64,000 nt of DNA from Duganella sp. BJB480 (GTDB lineage Bacteria > Pseudomonadota > Gammaproteobacteria > Burkholderiales > Burkholderiaceae_D), in the NCBI GenBank assembly GCA_003416985.1, contig QVIN01000002.1, forward strand, positions 682,001 to 746,000, read 5' to 3'. A program made the translations under genes and the position numbers. This document shows, one piece after another, positions 9,392 to 19,543 of the stretch; position 1 is the first letter of the stretch, and every line of letters starts with the position of its first letter. The notes beneath the pieces are model-generated. The model saw only the letters and a list, made by a program, of their open reading frames with translations. It searched no databases and was not told where the DNA came from.

Positions 9392-9459
9392 ACAAAATCG
9401 CGATGGGCTATGTGCGCAGCCGCACGGTAGGCGCCGGCCGGGCTGCGCATACTGGCGGC

Positions 9460-10245
9460 ATGCGTATCGCCACTTTCAACGTCAACGGCATCACGAGCCG
9501 CCTGCCCGCCCTGCTGCAATGGCTGGACGAGACCCGGCCGGACGTCGTTTGCCTGCAGGAGTTGAAGGCGCCGCAGGAAAAATTCCCCGAACCGGCCATC
9601 AACGCGGCGGGCTACCAGGCGATCTGGCACGGACAGAAAAGCTGGAACGGCGTCGCCATCCTGGCGCGCGGGCGGCTGCCGATCGAAACGGGACGCGGCC
9701 TGCCCGGCGATCCGGAAGACGCGCAAAGCCGCTACATCGAGGCGATGGTGGAGGGTGTGCTGGTGGCCGGCCTGTATCTACCGAACGGCAATCCGGCGCC
9801 CGGTCCCAAGTTCGACTACAAGCTGAAATGGTTCGAGCGGTTGATCGCCCACGCGGCGGAGCTGATCGAGAGCGGAGCCGACACCGTGCTGGCGGGCGAT
9901 TTCAACGTCATGCCGACCGAGCTCGATGTCTACAAGCCGGAGCGCTGGGTGGACGACGCGCTGTTCCGGCCCGAGGTGCGCGCCGCCTTCCACCGGCTGC
10001 TGGCGCAGGGCTGGTGCGACGCGCTGCGCACCATGCATCCGGGCGAAACGATTTATACCTTTTGGGATTACTTCCGCAACGCCTATGGCCGCAACGCCGG
10101 CCTGCGGATCGACCACCTGCTGCTCAGCCCCGGCCTGGCGCCGGCGCTGAAGGCGGCCGAGGTGGACCGCGACGTGCGCGGCCGCGACAAGCCCAGCGAC
10201 CATGCACCGGTGTGGATAGAACTGGACCTGGAGGGGCGAGCATAG
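9460..10245 (+). CDS. xth: exodeoxyribonuclease III
   Basis: AP endonuclease / 3'-5' exonuclease of base-excision repair, 261 residues. The start is set at the ATG of MRIATFNVNG, where the family begins; the in-frame codons from 9385 run through the GntR promoter region. The EEP fold is complete: Asn7 in FNVNG, the metal-binding Glu34 in LQELK, the Asp/Asn pair in GDFNVMP, and the catalytic Asp-His in SDHAPV near the C-terminus. It is divergent from the GntR operon and converges on prfC with a 13-base gap. Confidence 0.94.
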   Translation: MRIATFNVNGITSRLPALLQWLDETRPDVVCLQELKAPQEKFPEPAINAAGYQAIWHGQKSWNGVAILARGRLPIETGRGLPGDPEDAQSRYIEAMVEGVLVAGLYLPNGNPAPGPKFDYKLKWFERLIAHAAELIESGADTVLAGDFNVMPTELDVYKPERWVDDALFRPEVRAAFHRLLAQGWCDALRTMHPGETIYTFWDYFRNAYGRNAGLRIDHLLLSPGLAPALKAAEVDRDVRGRDKPSDHAPVWIELDLEGRA

Positions 10246-10258
10246 AACCCCAACGGTG

Positions 10259-11926
10259 TTAGACCAGTTTGGCCGAGTGCTCGCGGGTGGCGTGGAACTG
10301 CAGCTTCGGCCAGCGTTCCTGCGTCAGGCGCAGGTTGACGCTGGACGTGGCCAGGTAGGCCAGGTTGCCGGCGGCGTCGTAGGCGACGTTGTGGCCCAGC
10401 GCGTCCTCGAAGTCCGACAGCGCTTTCTTGTCGTCGCTGGAGACCCAGCGCGCGCTGCTGATGCTGGTGCCTTCGAACACGGCGTCGACGCCGTACTCGT
10501 TCATCAGCCGGCTGGCGACCACCTCGAACTGCAGCACGCCGACCGCGCCCAGTACCAGCTCGCCGCCCTGCACCGGCTTGAAGACCTGCACCGCGCCCTC
10601 CTCGCCCAGCTGCTGCAAGCCCTTGTGCAGCTGCTTGATCTTCAACGGATTGCGGATACGCACCGAGCGGAAGAAGTCCGGCGCGAAGTACGGAATGCCG
10701 GTGAAGGTCAGCATCTCGCCCTCGGAGAAGGAATCGCCGATCTGCATGTTGCCGTGGTTGGGCAGGCCGATGATGTCGCCGGCGTACGCCTCCTCCACCT
10801 GCTCGCGCGAGGACGCCATGAACGTCACCACCGACGACACCTTGATCTCGCGCCCCAGGCGCAGGTGCTTGACCTTCATGCCGCGCTCGAAACGGCCGGA
10901 GCACACGCGCAGGAATGCGATGCGGTCGCGGTGGGCCGGGTCCATATTGGCCTGGATCTTGAACACGAAGCCGGTGAACGGCTCTTCGGTCGGATCGACC
11001 GAACGCACGGTGGCGTCGCGCGCGCGCGGGGCCGGGGCCCAGTCCACCAGCGCCGACAGGATCTCGCGCACGCCGAAGTTGTTGATCGCGGAGCCGAAGA
11101 ACACCGGCGTCTGCACGCCGGCCAGGAACTGCTCCAGGTCGAACGGATGCGAGGCGCCGTGCACCAGCTCCACTTCCATCTTCAGCTGGTCCATCTCCAG
11201 CGGGAACATCTCCATCAGGCGCGGATTGTCGATGCCCTTGATGATCTCGAAGGCGCCGTCGGCCTTTTCCTCGCCGGCCTTGAACAGCATGATGGTGTCG
11301 TTGAGCAGGTGGTACACGCCGCGGAAGTTCTTGCCCATGCCGATAGGCCAGGTCACCGGCGCGCACTGGATCTTCAGCACCGATTCCAGTTCATCCAGCA
11401 GTTCCAGCGGATCGCGGGTCTCGCGGTCCATCTTGTTCATGAAGGTGACGATCGGCGTGTTGCGCATGCGGCAGACGTCGAGCAGCTTGATGGTCTGCGC
11501 TTCCACGCCCTTGGCGGCGTCGATCACCATCAGCGCCGAGTCGACCGCCGTCAGCACGCGGTAGGTGTCTTCAGAAAAGTCCTGGTGGCCCGGGGTGTCG
11601 AGCAGGTTGACCACGTGGTCGCGGAACTCGAACTGCATCACCGACGAGGCCACCGAAATGCCGCGCTGCTTCTCGATCTCCATCCAGTCGGAGGTGGCGT
11701 GGCGGCCGCTCTTGCGCGCCTTGACCGTGCCGGCCATCTGGATCGCGCCCGAGAACAGCAGCAGTTTTTCCGTCAGCGTGGTCTTACCTGCATCGGGGTG
11801 GGAAATGATGCCGAAGGTGCGGCGGCGCTGGACTTCGCGCGCTATCAGCGCTGGCGTGCGGGCGCTGGCGGTGGCCGGGGCGTCGTCGTTATTCTCGGGT
11901 GTTGCGTTTTCGATATCGTTGACCAT
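10259..11926 (-). CDS. prfC: peptide chain release factor 3
   Basis: Translational GTPase of 555 residues that recycles RF1/RF2 from the ribosome after peptide release. The G1 loop is SHPDAGKTT (42-50), G3 is DTPGHQDF and G4 NKMDR, followed by the RF3-specific domains II and III. An extra N-terminal stretch of about 25 acidic and Ala-rich residues precedes the usual start and may be a lineage feature; no better internal Met is present. It lies 81 bases downstream of pilY1 on the same strand. A TAAAAT box in the gap (minus strand) may give it its own promoter. Confidence 0.96.
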   Translation of the reverse strand: MVNDIENATPENNDDAPATASARTPALIAREVQRRRTFGIISHPDAGKTTLTEKLLLFSGAIQMAGTVKARKSGRHATSDWMEIEKQRGISVASSVMQFEFRDHVVNLLDTPGHQDFSEDTYRVLTAVDSALMVIDAAKGVEAQTIKLLDVCRMRNTPIVTFMNKMDRETRDPLELLDELESVLKIQCAPVTWPIGMGKNFRGVYHLLNDTIMLFKAGEEKADGAFEIIKGIDNPRLMEMFPLEMDQLKMEVELVHGASHPFDLEQFLAGVQTPVFFGSAINNFGVREILSALVDWAPAPRARDATVRSVDPTEEPFTGFVFKIQANMDPAHRDRIAFLRVCSGRFERGMKVKHLRLGREIKVSSVVTFMASSREQVEEAYAGDIIGLPNHGNMQIGDSFSEGEMLTFTGIPYFAPDFFRSVRIRNPLKIKQLHKGLQQLGEEGAVQVFKPVQGGELVLGAVGVLQFEVVASRLMNEYGVDAVFEGTSISSARWVSSDDKKALSDFEDALGHNVAYDAAGNLAYLATSSVNLRLTQERWPKLQFHATREHSAKLV

Positions 11927-11941
11927 TTGTTCGCGATCTGA

Positions 11942-11986
11942 GGCGGGGCTGCAAAACCCTCGATTTTACCGATAGTTGGCCCCGCC
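11942..11986. other. inverted repeat between pilY1 and prfC
   Basis: GGCGGGGC (11942-11949) is the perfect complement of GCCCCGCC (11979-11986), with a 29-base loop. There is no T-run next to the stem, so it is a weak terminator candidate. It could equally be a leader structure of prfC. No other element is seen in the 81-base gap. Confidence 0.3.
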
Positions 11987-12007
11987 GTGTGAACTGTTTG
12001 CCCCCGG

Positions 12008-15000
12008 CTATTCCCCTTTCACCCTGCGCCAGCCCGTGCGGTGGGCCTCGGGCGAGGTCTGCTCGGCCAGCGGCGAGGTCTTGTTAGTGCCGTCGGCCAG
12101 CGTGGTGATCATCTTCAGCTGGCCGTTCGGCAGGCGGATGATGATGAAGCCGACCGCCGCCGAGGTGTTCGACAAGGTCGCGCCGGCCGGATGGGTGCCG
12201 ATCGCCTGGCCGTTGCAGACGTTGACCTGGTACAGGTTGCTGGAGCCGCCCACCGAGCACGACGACGACGAGGTCGGCAGGTTGGTCACTACGTTGGCCA
12301 CGCCGCTGACGATCTGCGGGTCCAGGTTCATGCGCTCGCCGGCGTTGACCGACCAGTCGAAGTACCAGCCGTCCTTCTGCGACAGATCGACCGGGTTGGC
12401 GGTGATCTGGTAGGTGTTGACGTTGCTGCTGGAGCCCAGCAGGCTCAAGGTCTGCTTGACCATGGTCGCGCCCCGGATGTCGCCGATCAGGGTGCCGCTG
12501 TCCTTGAGCAGGTACAGGCTCTGCACCGAGGTGTCGGTGGTGTCCGGCACGTCCAGCAGGCGGCCGGTGCCGAACAGCACCACCCGCACGCCGCCCGTGG
12601 TGACGGTCGGCACGCCGGCGACCAGGGTGGTGACCTGCACCGCGCAGGTGGTCACGTCCGGCCGCGTGGTGATCGGCTTGGAGGTGCCGGCGTTGCCCAT
12701 CAGGTTGACCGTGATCGCGCCCGAGGCCGCGGTCAGGTCGAAGCGCCACATCTGGCCCTGGTTGTCGCCGCCGTACACGTACTGGATGCGCGGGTCGGCG
12801 CCGGGGTCGTTGCTGATGGCCGAGATCTTGGCCAGGCCGGACGGCGTGGTGGTGTCGCCCGAGTTGTTGCCGATCTTGTTGAGCAGCTCGCCGGTGTAGG
12901 CGTCCAGCACGTACAGGAAGCCCTTGCCGGTGCCGGTGCCGACGCCGTCGGTGCCGGGCACGTTGTTGTAGCCCGAGGTCAGGAACACCACCCAGCGGCC
13001 GTTGGCCAGGGTGCCGAACTGCGGGTTGCCGAAGGTCAGGCCGAGGTCGCCGTCGCTGAGCGCGCAGACGGCGGAGTCGGCGCAGAATTCCCACAGCTGC
13101 TTGGGATGGGAGGTGTCGGTGATGTCGAGCGCGTAGTAGCCGCGGCCGCCGCCGTTCAGGCCGGCCACCAGCACGGTGCGCCAGCCCAGCGCGCCGGCCT
13201 TGATGTCGGCCACCTCGGGCGAGCCGTCGGTGGTGAACTGGTGGTTGGTGCCGTAGGTGGTGCCGGCCAGCGCGTACAGCTTTTTCATCGTGATGCGCGG
13301 CACGTAGGCCCACAGCTCGCCGCCGGTGGCCGAGTCGAAGGCGTGCAGCATGCCGTCGTTGGCGGCGGTGAACACCGCGCCGCTGCGGTGCGTGGGGTTG
13401 TTCGGGTTGCCGTAGGTGTCCTTGAAGGTGGCGTAGTCCGGGTCCGGATAGTCGTTGCGCGGGTCGCGCACGAAGGCCGGCTTGGACGAGGCGATGTCGC
13501 CCAGCACGATGGGGATAGGCCCGGTGGCGCCGGCCGGCGTGTTGAGCGTGAGCGTGTAGGCGCGGAACAGGCTGTCGTCGGCGTACTGCTGCTGGCCGCG
13601 CAGGTAGTTGACCATGTTGTTGCCGTCGTTGACGATGGCCTTGTCCGACGCCGACAGCAGCACGCATTGCGACAGCGACGCGCACTTGTTGGCGAACCAG
13701 CCGGCCGCCGGCCCGGTCATGTTAGCGTAGCGGAAGTCGCTCGGCGTGCTGGCGTTGCCGCCGGCCGTGTCGAACATGTAGATGGTGCGGGTGTCGCTGC
13801 TGTTGCCGACCTTCTTGCCCAGCGTGTCGCTGGTGGTCCAGGTGGCGCTGTTGCCGACGCTGCCGTCGGTGCTGTCGATCTTCTTGTCCGACAGCTCGCC
13901 GTACCACTTCACGGTGGTGAAGGTGTCGGAGAAGATGTCGTTGTCGGTCAGCGTGATGTTCGGGGTCGAGGTGGCGGCCGCCGCGGCCGCGCCCACGTGC
14001 ACCTGCATGTTCGACAGCGCCTCGCTCAGGCCGCCCACCACGTCCTTCGGATCCTGGGCGCTGAAGTACTTGCCGTGGCCGTTGATGGCCGCGTGCCACA
14101 AATCGTCGACCCGCTCCTGCACCGTGCTGGCGGTGTTGGTGACGTCCGGATCCGGCCACACATAGGCGCCGCTGCCGTTCCACGGGCAGCCGCTGGTGGC
14201 GGCGGTGATCAGGTTGTAGAAGTCGCCGCCGGTCTTGGGCGCGGTGTCGTAGTTGGGCTCGTAGGTCATCACGCCGTCCACGCCCAGGCCCAGCGTGTAG
14301 GTGTTCATGTGCAGGTGGGTGTTCTCGCCGCCGGCCGCCGGCACCGAGCCGGGCTTGCTCATGTCCGGCTCCAGCGACGGCCGCAGCGACACCGTGGTGG
14401 TGCTGGAGCCGCCGTTGTACCAGTGCAGCGCCACGTCCGAGATCGACGGCTGCGACTGCGCCCGCGTGTCGACGCAGCCGCGCGCCTGGGTGCAGAAGCG
14501 CGCCGGGTTCTCGACGTTGTCGTTGTTGACCACGTTGGCGGTGGAGCTGCCGTTCCAGTAGCCGTCGGTGGTCAGTATCATGAAGTTCTGCTGGCACGGG
14601 TACTGCACCACCTCCTGCCCGGCCGCGTAGTTGTACGGCGTGAGGTTGGAGAACATGCGGCCGACGTTGTCCATCGCGGTGCGGATCGGCGTCGAGCCCG
14701 AGGTGGTGGTGTTGTACAGCGTGGTGTACCAGCTGGCGCGGGCGCTGCCGGTGAAGTCGGCCGGCTTGAGGTCGATGGCGCCGCCAATGCCCGCGACCGA
14801 CAGCCTGACGTAGCCGACCTTGTAGTTGGCGGTGATGGCCGAGAACGCGATGCCGATCGAGCTCTTCATCATTTGCAGCCGGCTCTTGTAGTAGACATAC
14901 CAGTTGGCGAAGTTGTTCATCTCCTCGGCGTAGGTGCAGGTGGTGCCGGCGCAGTCGGTGCGGTCGGCGGCCTTCGGATAGGTCTGGCCGCTGACGATGT

Positions 15001-16678
15001 TGACCCGCACGAAGGGATTGGGCGCGCCGGAGCCGGCCGACAGCGCCGTGGTGCTGGTCGGGATGGTGTCGTTGACGGCCGCCACATAGCCGCTGGAACC
15101 GGTGCTGGCCCAGCTGATCGAGCCCTGGTTGTCCATCGTGAAGGCGCTGATGGTGGCGGTGTTGTCGGTGGAGGCCCAGTTCAGCAGGCAGACGCTGGTG
15201 GCGGTGTAGCCGGCCGGGCAGTTGCTGTTGTTGCCCAGGTAGGCCTTGATGGTGCCGGTGGTGCCGATCTTGCCGACCAGCGCCGAGGCGATCTGCGACG
15301 GTGTCTGGCTCTTGCCCAGGCTCAGGTAGGTGGGCGAGCTATTAGACGCGCCGCCCACCAGCGTGGTGCCGGCGTAGCTCAGGTTCTTCAGGATGGCGGT
15401 CTGCGACGACGAGGTGGCCGTGCCGGCGAAGGTGACCACCGCCCTGGCCGGCGCGTAGGCCGTCACCACGGTCGTTGGCGAGGTGACCGCGATGCCCCAG
15501 CCGGCGCGCGAGCTGTCCGACACGGTCACGCAGTTGCTGACGGTGACGCTGCCGGTGCAGCTGACCGGCAGCACCGCCACCAAATTGTCGGAGCTGAGGG
15601 CGATGCCGAACACGCTGCAGGCGGGCACCGTGGCCTGGCCGGTCGGGGTCTTGACGCAGGCGTAGTACAGGCTGGTGGAGGCGGCGCCCTTGCCCACCGA
15701 GGTGGCGATGATGTTGGCGGCCAGCGCGCTGGCCAGCGTCTGTTGCTTGATCAGGCTGTTGGTGCCGGTGGCGGCATTGACGGCGGCGTTGGTGATGGTG
15801 GTGCTGCCGTTGACCACCACGCTGCTGATGCTGAGCGCGCTGGCGGTGGCCGAGGCGCCGATGGCGATGGTGCCGTAGGACGCGGTGGCGCCGGCCGGCA
15901 TCGAATAGCCGGGGTAGATGAAGGCCCCCACCCGCTTGCCCTGGCACTGGGTCAGCAGCTTGTCGCTGCACCAGCGCACCTTGACCGGCACCGGATAACC
16001 GGCCGGGGCCGCCGCGCCGACGGCGGTCGAGACGCAGGTCTTCATGGTGTCGTCGGTGCAGTACTGGCCAACGCCGATGGTGTAGTAGTACGGGCCGGTG
16101 GTGATGGCGGTGGCGCTCTGGTAGGTGGCGTCCGGGTAGGTGTAGCTGGCGGTGTTGAACTGGCACACGCCGCTGCCGTTGCACCACTTCAGGTCGGGGA
16201 AACCGGTCACCAGGTTGATGTTGGACGACACCGTGTTGCCGAACATGTCGGCCTTGTGGGCGCCGAAGCCGTCGCCGCTGACCGAGGTCCAGTTGCTGGT
16301 GTTGGCGGCGTTCTGCTCGGGATAGTAGCTGCCGTCGGACTTGATCGGCACCAGGTAGCGGATCTTGGGGTTGTAGTACTGCTTGTTGAAGTCCGGGCTC
16401 ATGAACGGCGGGTGGCCGACCGCGCACGCGGTGATGCCGGCCTGCAGCGTGGCGGCGCTGCGGCACAGGTTGTCGTTGACGTAGTCCGGCGTGTAGGTCT
16501 GGTCCATCGAGCCGGAGTTATCGAACAGCAGCATCAGGTTGGGCTTGACGGTGCCGGTGCCGGTGATGTTGAGCAGCGGCACCTGGGCGATCTGGGTGGC
16601 CGCGGCCATGGCCGCCTGCGGCGCGCACAGCGCGGCGCCGAACAGCAGGCCGGCCAGCGTCGAAGAGAACTTGTTCAT
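12008..16678 (-). CDS. pilY1: type IV pilus tip-associated adhesin PilY1
   Basis: Very large secreted protein of 1556 residues. It starts with a signal peptide (MNKFSSTLAGLLFGAALC, then APQAAMA). Near residue 50 a von Willebrand A-like segment carries the metal-site motif LLFDNSGSMDQTY (DxSxS). A long Ser/Thr/Ala-rich region follows, and the C-terminal third has the PilC/PilY1 beta-propeller (FTAANDGMLHAFDSATGGEL, then GKGFLYVLDAYTGELLNKI). PilY1 sits at the pilus tip, promotes fibre assembly and acts in adhesion and surface sensing. It is the last and largest gene of the minor-pilin operon. The start was placed at 16678 because GGAAG precedes it; the frame opens at 16690. The large middle is probably variable between species. 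Confidence 0.93.
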   Translation of the reverse strand: MNKFSSTLAGLLFGAALCAPQAAMAAATQIAQVPLLNITGTGTVKPNLMLLFDNSGSMDQTYTPDYVNDNLCRSAATLQAGITACAVGHPPFMSPDFNKQYYNPKIRYLVPIKSDGSYYPEQNAANTSNWTSVSGDGFGAHKADMFGNTVSSNINLVTGFPDLKWCNGSGVCQFNTASYTYPDATYQSATAITTGPYYYTIGVGQYCTDDTMKTCVSTAVGAAAPAGYPVPVKVRWCSDKLLTQCQGKRVGAFIYPGYSMPAGATASYGTIAIGASATASALSISSVVVNGSTTITNAAVNAATGTNSLIKQQTLASALAANIIATSVGKGAASTSLYYACVKTPTGQATVPACSVFGIALSSDNLVAVLPVSCTGSVTVSNCVTVSDSSRAGWGIAVTSPTTVVTAYAPARAVVTFAGTATSSSQTAILKNLSYAGTTLVGGASNSSPTYLSLGKSQTPSQIASALVGKIGTTGTIKAYLGNNSNCPAGYTATSVCLLNWASTDNTATISAFTMDNQGSISWASTGSSGYVAAVNDTIPTSTTALSAGSGAPNPFVRVNIVSGQTYPKAADRTDCAGTTCTYAEEMNNFANWYVYYKSRLQMMKSSIGIAFSAITANYKVGYVRLSVAGIGGAIDLKPADFTGSARASWYTTLYNTTTSGSTPIRTAMDNVGRMFSNLTPYNYAAGQEVVQYPCQQNFMILTTDGYWNGSSTANVVNNDNVENPARFCTQARGCVDTRAQSQPSISDVALHWYNGGSSTTTVSLRPSLEPDMSKPGSVPAAGGENTHLHMNTYTLGLGVDGVMTYEPNYDTAPKTGGDFYNLITAATSGCPWNGSGAYVWPDPDVTNTASTVQERVDDLWHAAINGHGKYFSAQDPKDVVGGLSEALSNMQVHVGAAAAAATSTPNITLTDNDIFSDTFTTVKWYGELSDKKIDSTDGSVGNSATWTTSDTLGKKVGNSSDTRTIYMFDTAGGNASTPSDFRYANMTGPAAGWFANKCASLSQCVLLSASDKAIVNDGNNMVNYLRGQQQYADDSLFRAYTLTLNTPAGATGPIPIVLGDIASSKPAFVRDPRNDYPDPDYATFKDTYGNPNNPTHRSGAVFTAANDGMLHAFDSATGGELWAYVPRITMKKLYALAGTTYGTNHQFTTDGSPEVADIKAGALGWRTVLVAGLNGGGRGYYALDITDTSHPKQLWEFCADSAVCALSDGDLGLTFGNPQFGTLANGRWVVFLTSGYNNVPGTDGVGTGTGKGFLYVLDAYTGELLNKIGNNSGDTTTPSGLAKISAISNDPGADPRIQYVYGGDNQGQMWRFDLTAASGAITVNLMGNAGTSKPITTRPDVTTCAVQVTTLVAGVPTVTTGGVRVVLFGTGRLLDVPDTTDTSVQSLYLLKDSGTLIGDIRGATMVKQTLSLLGSSSNVNTYQITANPVDLSQKDGWYFDWSVNAGERMNLDPQIVSGVANVVTNLPTSSSSCSVGGSSNLYQVNVCNGQAIGTHPAGATLSNTSAAVGFIIIRLPNGQLKMITTLADGTNKTSPLAEQTSPEAHRTGWRRVKGE

Positions 16679-16707
16679 GATGGCTTCCATTCAAAAAGAC
16701 TGCGGCC

Positions 16708-17286
16708 TCACGGCCCTTTCATGACGACCGCCTGCGTGACCACGTTGCCGCCGCGCGCGCCGACGATGCGCGCCGTGACCACGTAGTGCAGCTGCGGCTG
16801 GTCCTGGTAGTTGGGGCTGTCGGCGCGGTTGCTCTTGCCGTATGACGTGGGCGACTTGGAGTTCGGCCGCGCCGAGGTCAGCAGGCAGCGGTTGCCGGGC
16901 GGGTTGACGGGGCCGGCGAAGTCGCACAGCCGGTGGATCACGTACTCGACCCGGTTGCCGGCCGCGTCGGCCGGCAAGGTGACCGAGCCGATCCAGAAGG
17001 CCGGGGTGCTGACGGTCCAGGTCGGCGTCAGCGTGGCGACGTAGCCGTTGGCCGGCTGGTTGTTTTCCAGCTGAGACGAGGTCGGTATCGAGCGCAGGTA
17101 GGCGAAGGCCGTGTGGATGCCGAGGTCGGCCGACTTGCTCAGCGCCGCGTCGTAGGCCAGGTTGGCCGTGGTCAGCGTGGTCGAGGTGCTGGACTTGAGC
17201 AGGTAGATGCTGCTGACCAGCATCACCGTCAGCATGATCAGCATGATGGGCAGCGCGATGCCGCGCTGTCGGGAAGGCAGGCGCAT
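16708..17286 (-). CDS. pilX: minor pilin PilX
   Basis: Minor pseudopilin of 192 residues. A short basic leader ends in RQRG, followed by the hydrophobic helix IALPIMLIMLTVMLVSSIYL. Unlike most pilins, the residue five after the cleavage site is not Glu, which is common in PilX. A globular C-terminal domain with Cys residues follows. The start is the ATG at 17286, which overlaps the pilW stop (TGATG). PilX joins PilV, PilW and FimT in the priming complex that initiates pilus assembly and presents PilY1. Confidence 0.88.
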   Translation of the reverse strand: MRLPSRQRGIALPIMLIMLTVMLVSSIYLLKSSTSTTLTTANLAYDAALSKSADLGIHTAFAYLRSIPTSSQLENNQPANGYVATLTPTWTVSTPAFWIGSVTLPADAAGNRVEYVIHRLCDFAGPVNPPGNRCLLTSARPNSKSPTSYGKSNRADSPNYQDQPQLHYVVTARIVGARGGNVVTQAVVMKGP

Positions 17287-18473
17287 CATGGCCTCCATTG
17301 GGAATTACGGATCTGCACGATGGTCTCGAACACGCGGTAGCGGTAGCACTGCCACGGCACCACGTCGCCCGCCACCGCCACGTTGACCTGCACCGGCGCC
17401 GCCGCCACGCCGGTCGGCACGCTGGTGGCGAACACGGTCGGCAGCACCGTGGTGGCGCCGCACTGCCCCGCCGAGTTCGGCTTCTCGGTGTTCTTGCTGC
17501 GCGCCACCACGGCGATCCGCACCGCCGCGATGCGCTGGTAGTCGCCGGGGCTGCCGACCACGCCGTCGCTGTCGGCGTCCACCATGGTGGCGCTCCACTT
17601 GGTGACCTGCATGCCGTCGGCGCCGGGGTTGGGGTCGTAGGCCTTGGGGCCGGGCAGGCGCGCGTCGAAGCCGTACTGGGCCTTGATGCTGACCACGTTG
17701 TCGGTCACCGACACGCCGGCCTGCTCGGCGCCGGCCAGCTCGGCGGCGCGCAGCAGCAGCACGCCGTTGGCCACCGTCCAGGTGTGGAAATGCAGCTGCG
17801 TCGGCGCGCCGAGGTTGTAGATGTAGGCCAGGTTCTGCTTGTAGGGCAAGGGCAGGCCGTCGATCGGGTTGAAGCGGTAGCGCCCGCCGCTGCTGACCAG
17901 GATGGTGCTGTTGGTCCCGGCGCCGAAGCCGGACAGCTGGAACAGCGTGCACTGGCCGCTGCCCGGCGTCAACGGCGCCATCACCATCACATCGCCGTCG
18001 TTGAAGGCGTAGGGGTTGCGGTTGTCGATGGTGAGCGTGTTGCCGACCGTGTAGTCGGCGAACAGCTTGACCGAGCCGGCGCCCGCCTGCGAGGTGCCGC
18101 TGTTGAAGGAGATCACGTCCGGGTCGGGGCCGTTGGACTGGATCACCGCCGCCGCCAGCGGCGTGAAGTTGGCGCCGTTGCGCTGCATGGTCGGCAGCAC
18201 GTAGCCGTTGGCGTCGGAGAACACGGTGTCGCAGCCGGCCAGCATCGGATCGTTCAGGCCCCAGCCCGCCTCGGTGGCGTCGCTGCTGAGCGAGAACAGC
18301 GCCAGCATGCCGTTCTGCATGCTGTCCGAACCGCCCACGGCGGCATCCTTGTTCTGCTCGCCGCTGACCACCAGGCGGGTGGCGAACAGCAGCGCCAGCA
18401 GGCCGATCACCACGCTGACCATCAGTTCCACCAGCGAGAAGCCGCCACGGCGGCGGGACAGGGAGAGGTTCAT
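17286..18473 (-). CDS. pilW: minor pilin PilW
   Basis: Minor pilin of 395 residues with a class III leader. Basic residues and GG precede FSLVELMVSVVIGLLALLF, with Glu at position 5 after the predicted cleavage. A long soluble domain with several paired Cys follows. Its 3' end overlaps the pilX start by one base, and its 5' end lies 3 bases from the pilV stop. PilW is a core member of the pilus-initiating subcomplex. Confidence 0.9.
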   Translation of the reverse strand: MNLSLSRRRGGFSLVELMVSVVIGLLALLFATRLVVSGEQNKDAAVGGSDSMQNGMLALFSLSSDATEAGWGLNDPMLAGCDTVFSDANGYVLPTMQRNGANFTPLAAAVIQSNGPDPDVISFNSGTSQAGAGSVKLFADYTVGNTLTIDNRNPYAFNDGDVMVMAPLTPGSGQCTLFQLSGFGAGTNSTILVSSGGRYRFNPIDGLPLPYKQNLAYIYNLGAPTQLHFHTWTVANGVLLLRAAELAGAEQAGVSVTDNVVSIKAQYGFDARLPGPKAYDPNPGADGMQVTKWSATMVDADSDGVVGSPGDYQRIAAVRIAVVARSKNTEKPNSAGQCGATTVLPTVFATSVPTGVAAAPVQVNVAVAGDVVPWQCYRYRVFETIVQIRNSQWRP

Positions 18474-18476
18474 GGT

Positions 18477-18905
18477 TCAGATCGCAATATAGGAGGTGAC
18501 CAGATGCTGGTTGGTGACGCCGCCGGCCTTGCGCTTCCACTTGATGGAAATGTCGACCTGGACCCGCAGCTGCTGCGGCGTGACGGTGACGGCGATGATG
18601 GCGCCCGGGATCGCGGCCTGGGTCTCGTCCACCCACGGCTGGGTGGCGGCGGTGACGGCGCCGCCCTCGATGACGCCGTAGTTCAGCACGTTGTTGCTGT
18701 CGGCGTTCATCACGCCCAGCAGTTTTTCGCCGGCCAGCGTGGCCTCGGCGCGCAGGCTGGCGTCCGACAGCGCCGAGTAGGCGCGCGCCTGCAGGCCGAT
18801 GGTGCCGAGCAGGCCGATGCCGAGGATGACGATGGCCAGCATCGCCTCCAGCAGCGCGATGCCGCCCTGGCGGCGGGAGGGACGGGGATGCATGGACGGT
18901 TTCAT
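18477..18905 (-). CDS. pilV: minor pilin PilV
   Basis: Minor pilin of 142 residues: a basic leader ending RRQGG, then IALLEAMLAIVILGIGLLGT with Glu5 conserved. The soluble domain is small. The ATG at 18905 overlaps the fimT stop by four bases (ATGA), which sets the start. A longer open frame to 19550 is read through fimT out of frame and is not used. It belongs to the pilE-fimT-pilV-pilW-pilX-pilY1 operon. Confidence 0.9.
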   Translation of the reverse strand: MKPSMHPRPSRRQGGIALLEAMLAIVILGIGLLGTIGLQARAYSALSDASLRAEATLAGEKLLGVMNADSNNVLNYGVIEGGAVTAATQPWVDETQAAIPGAIIAVTVTPQQLRVQVDISIKWKRKAGGVTNQHLVTSYIAI

Positions 18906-19543
18906 GGTGGACAGGCCCTGGTGTCGCTGGCGGGAAGGCGCGGGTCGCACTTGCTGGCCATGCCGGCCAGCGTGACCACCAGCGCCACCACCGGCACTTC
19001 GTTGGCGTATTTGGCGGCCGGATCCAGGCGCAGGCTGGTCAGGCGCTGGGCGAAGCGGGTGTCGACCCAGCCGATCGGGGTGTAGTAGACCTGCGAGCTG
19101 CCTTCCGGCTGAGTGCTCGGCAGCAGCACCTCCGAGTTCGGCAGCGAGTCGGCCGCGCGGTACACCGACTTGTAGCCGGCCGCGCCCTCGGGATCGTTGG
19201 CGGCCGGGGCGTTGACCGTCGACCAGCCGGTTTCGGCCGCGCCGCACTGGGTGGCCGGCGAGACGAAGCAGATGTCGACCTGCCAGTCCATCTGCCCGCT
19301 GTTGACGTTGGGCGACAGCGAAATCCGGCTGAAGCTGTTGTGCATGACGGCCTGGCGGCGCGCCAGGCTGAAGCCGTCGGCGTAGAACTCGCTGGCGCTG
19401 CGCGCGCGGTTGCTCAGCAGCCAGTTGCTGGCGTTCGGGATGCCGATCGCCAGCATGAACGCGAAGATGGTCAGCGTCAGCAGCAGCTCCAGCAGCGTGA
19501 GGCCACGCTGGGGGCGCCGAGCCGGCGGCGTCAGTTGGAACAT
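18902..19543 (-). CDS. fimT: minor pilin FimT / GspH-type pseudopilin
   Basis: Pseudopilin of 213 residues: the leader ends in RPQRG, followed by LTLLELLLTLTIFAFMLAIG with Glu5. A GspH/FimT-like beta domain with Cys residues (ICFVSPATQCG) near the middle follows. FimT proteins contribute to pilus initiation and, in some species, bind DNA for natural transformation. The start at 19543 (MFQLTPPAR) follows AAGGGTGG and overlaps the pilE 3' end by 13 bases. The alternative at 19570 has a poorer site. Confidence 0.85.
   Translation of the reverse strand: MFQLTPPARRPQRGLTLLELLLTLTIFAFMLAIGIPNASNWLLSNRARSASEFYADGFSLARRQAVMHNSFSRISLSPNVNSGQMDWQVDICFVSPATQCGAAETGWSTVNAPAANDPEGAAGYKSVYRAADSLPNSEVLLPSTQPEGSSQVYYTPIGWVDTRFAQRLTSLRLDPAAKYANEVPVVALVVTLAGMASKCDPRLPASDTRACPP

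Noticed and set aside
12041..16786. Very long plus-strand open frame opposite pilY1 (and similar ones opposite other genes)
   Set aside because: It is the antisense shadow of a GC-rich gene. The protein is full of Arg, His and Gly with no domains, as expected from codon bias on the other strand.
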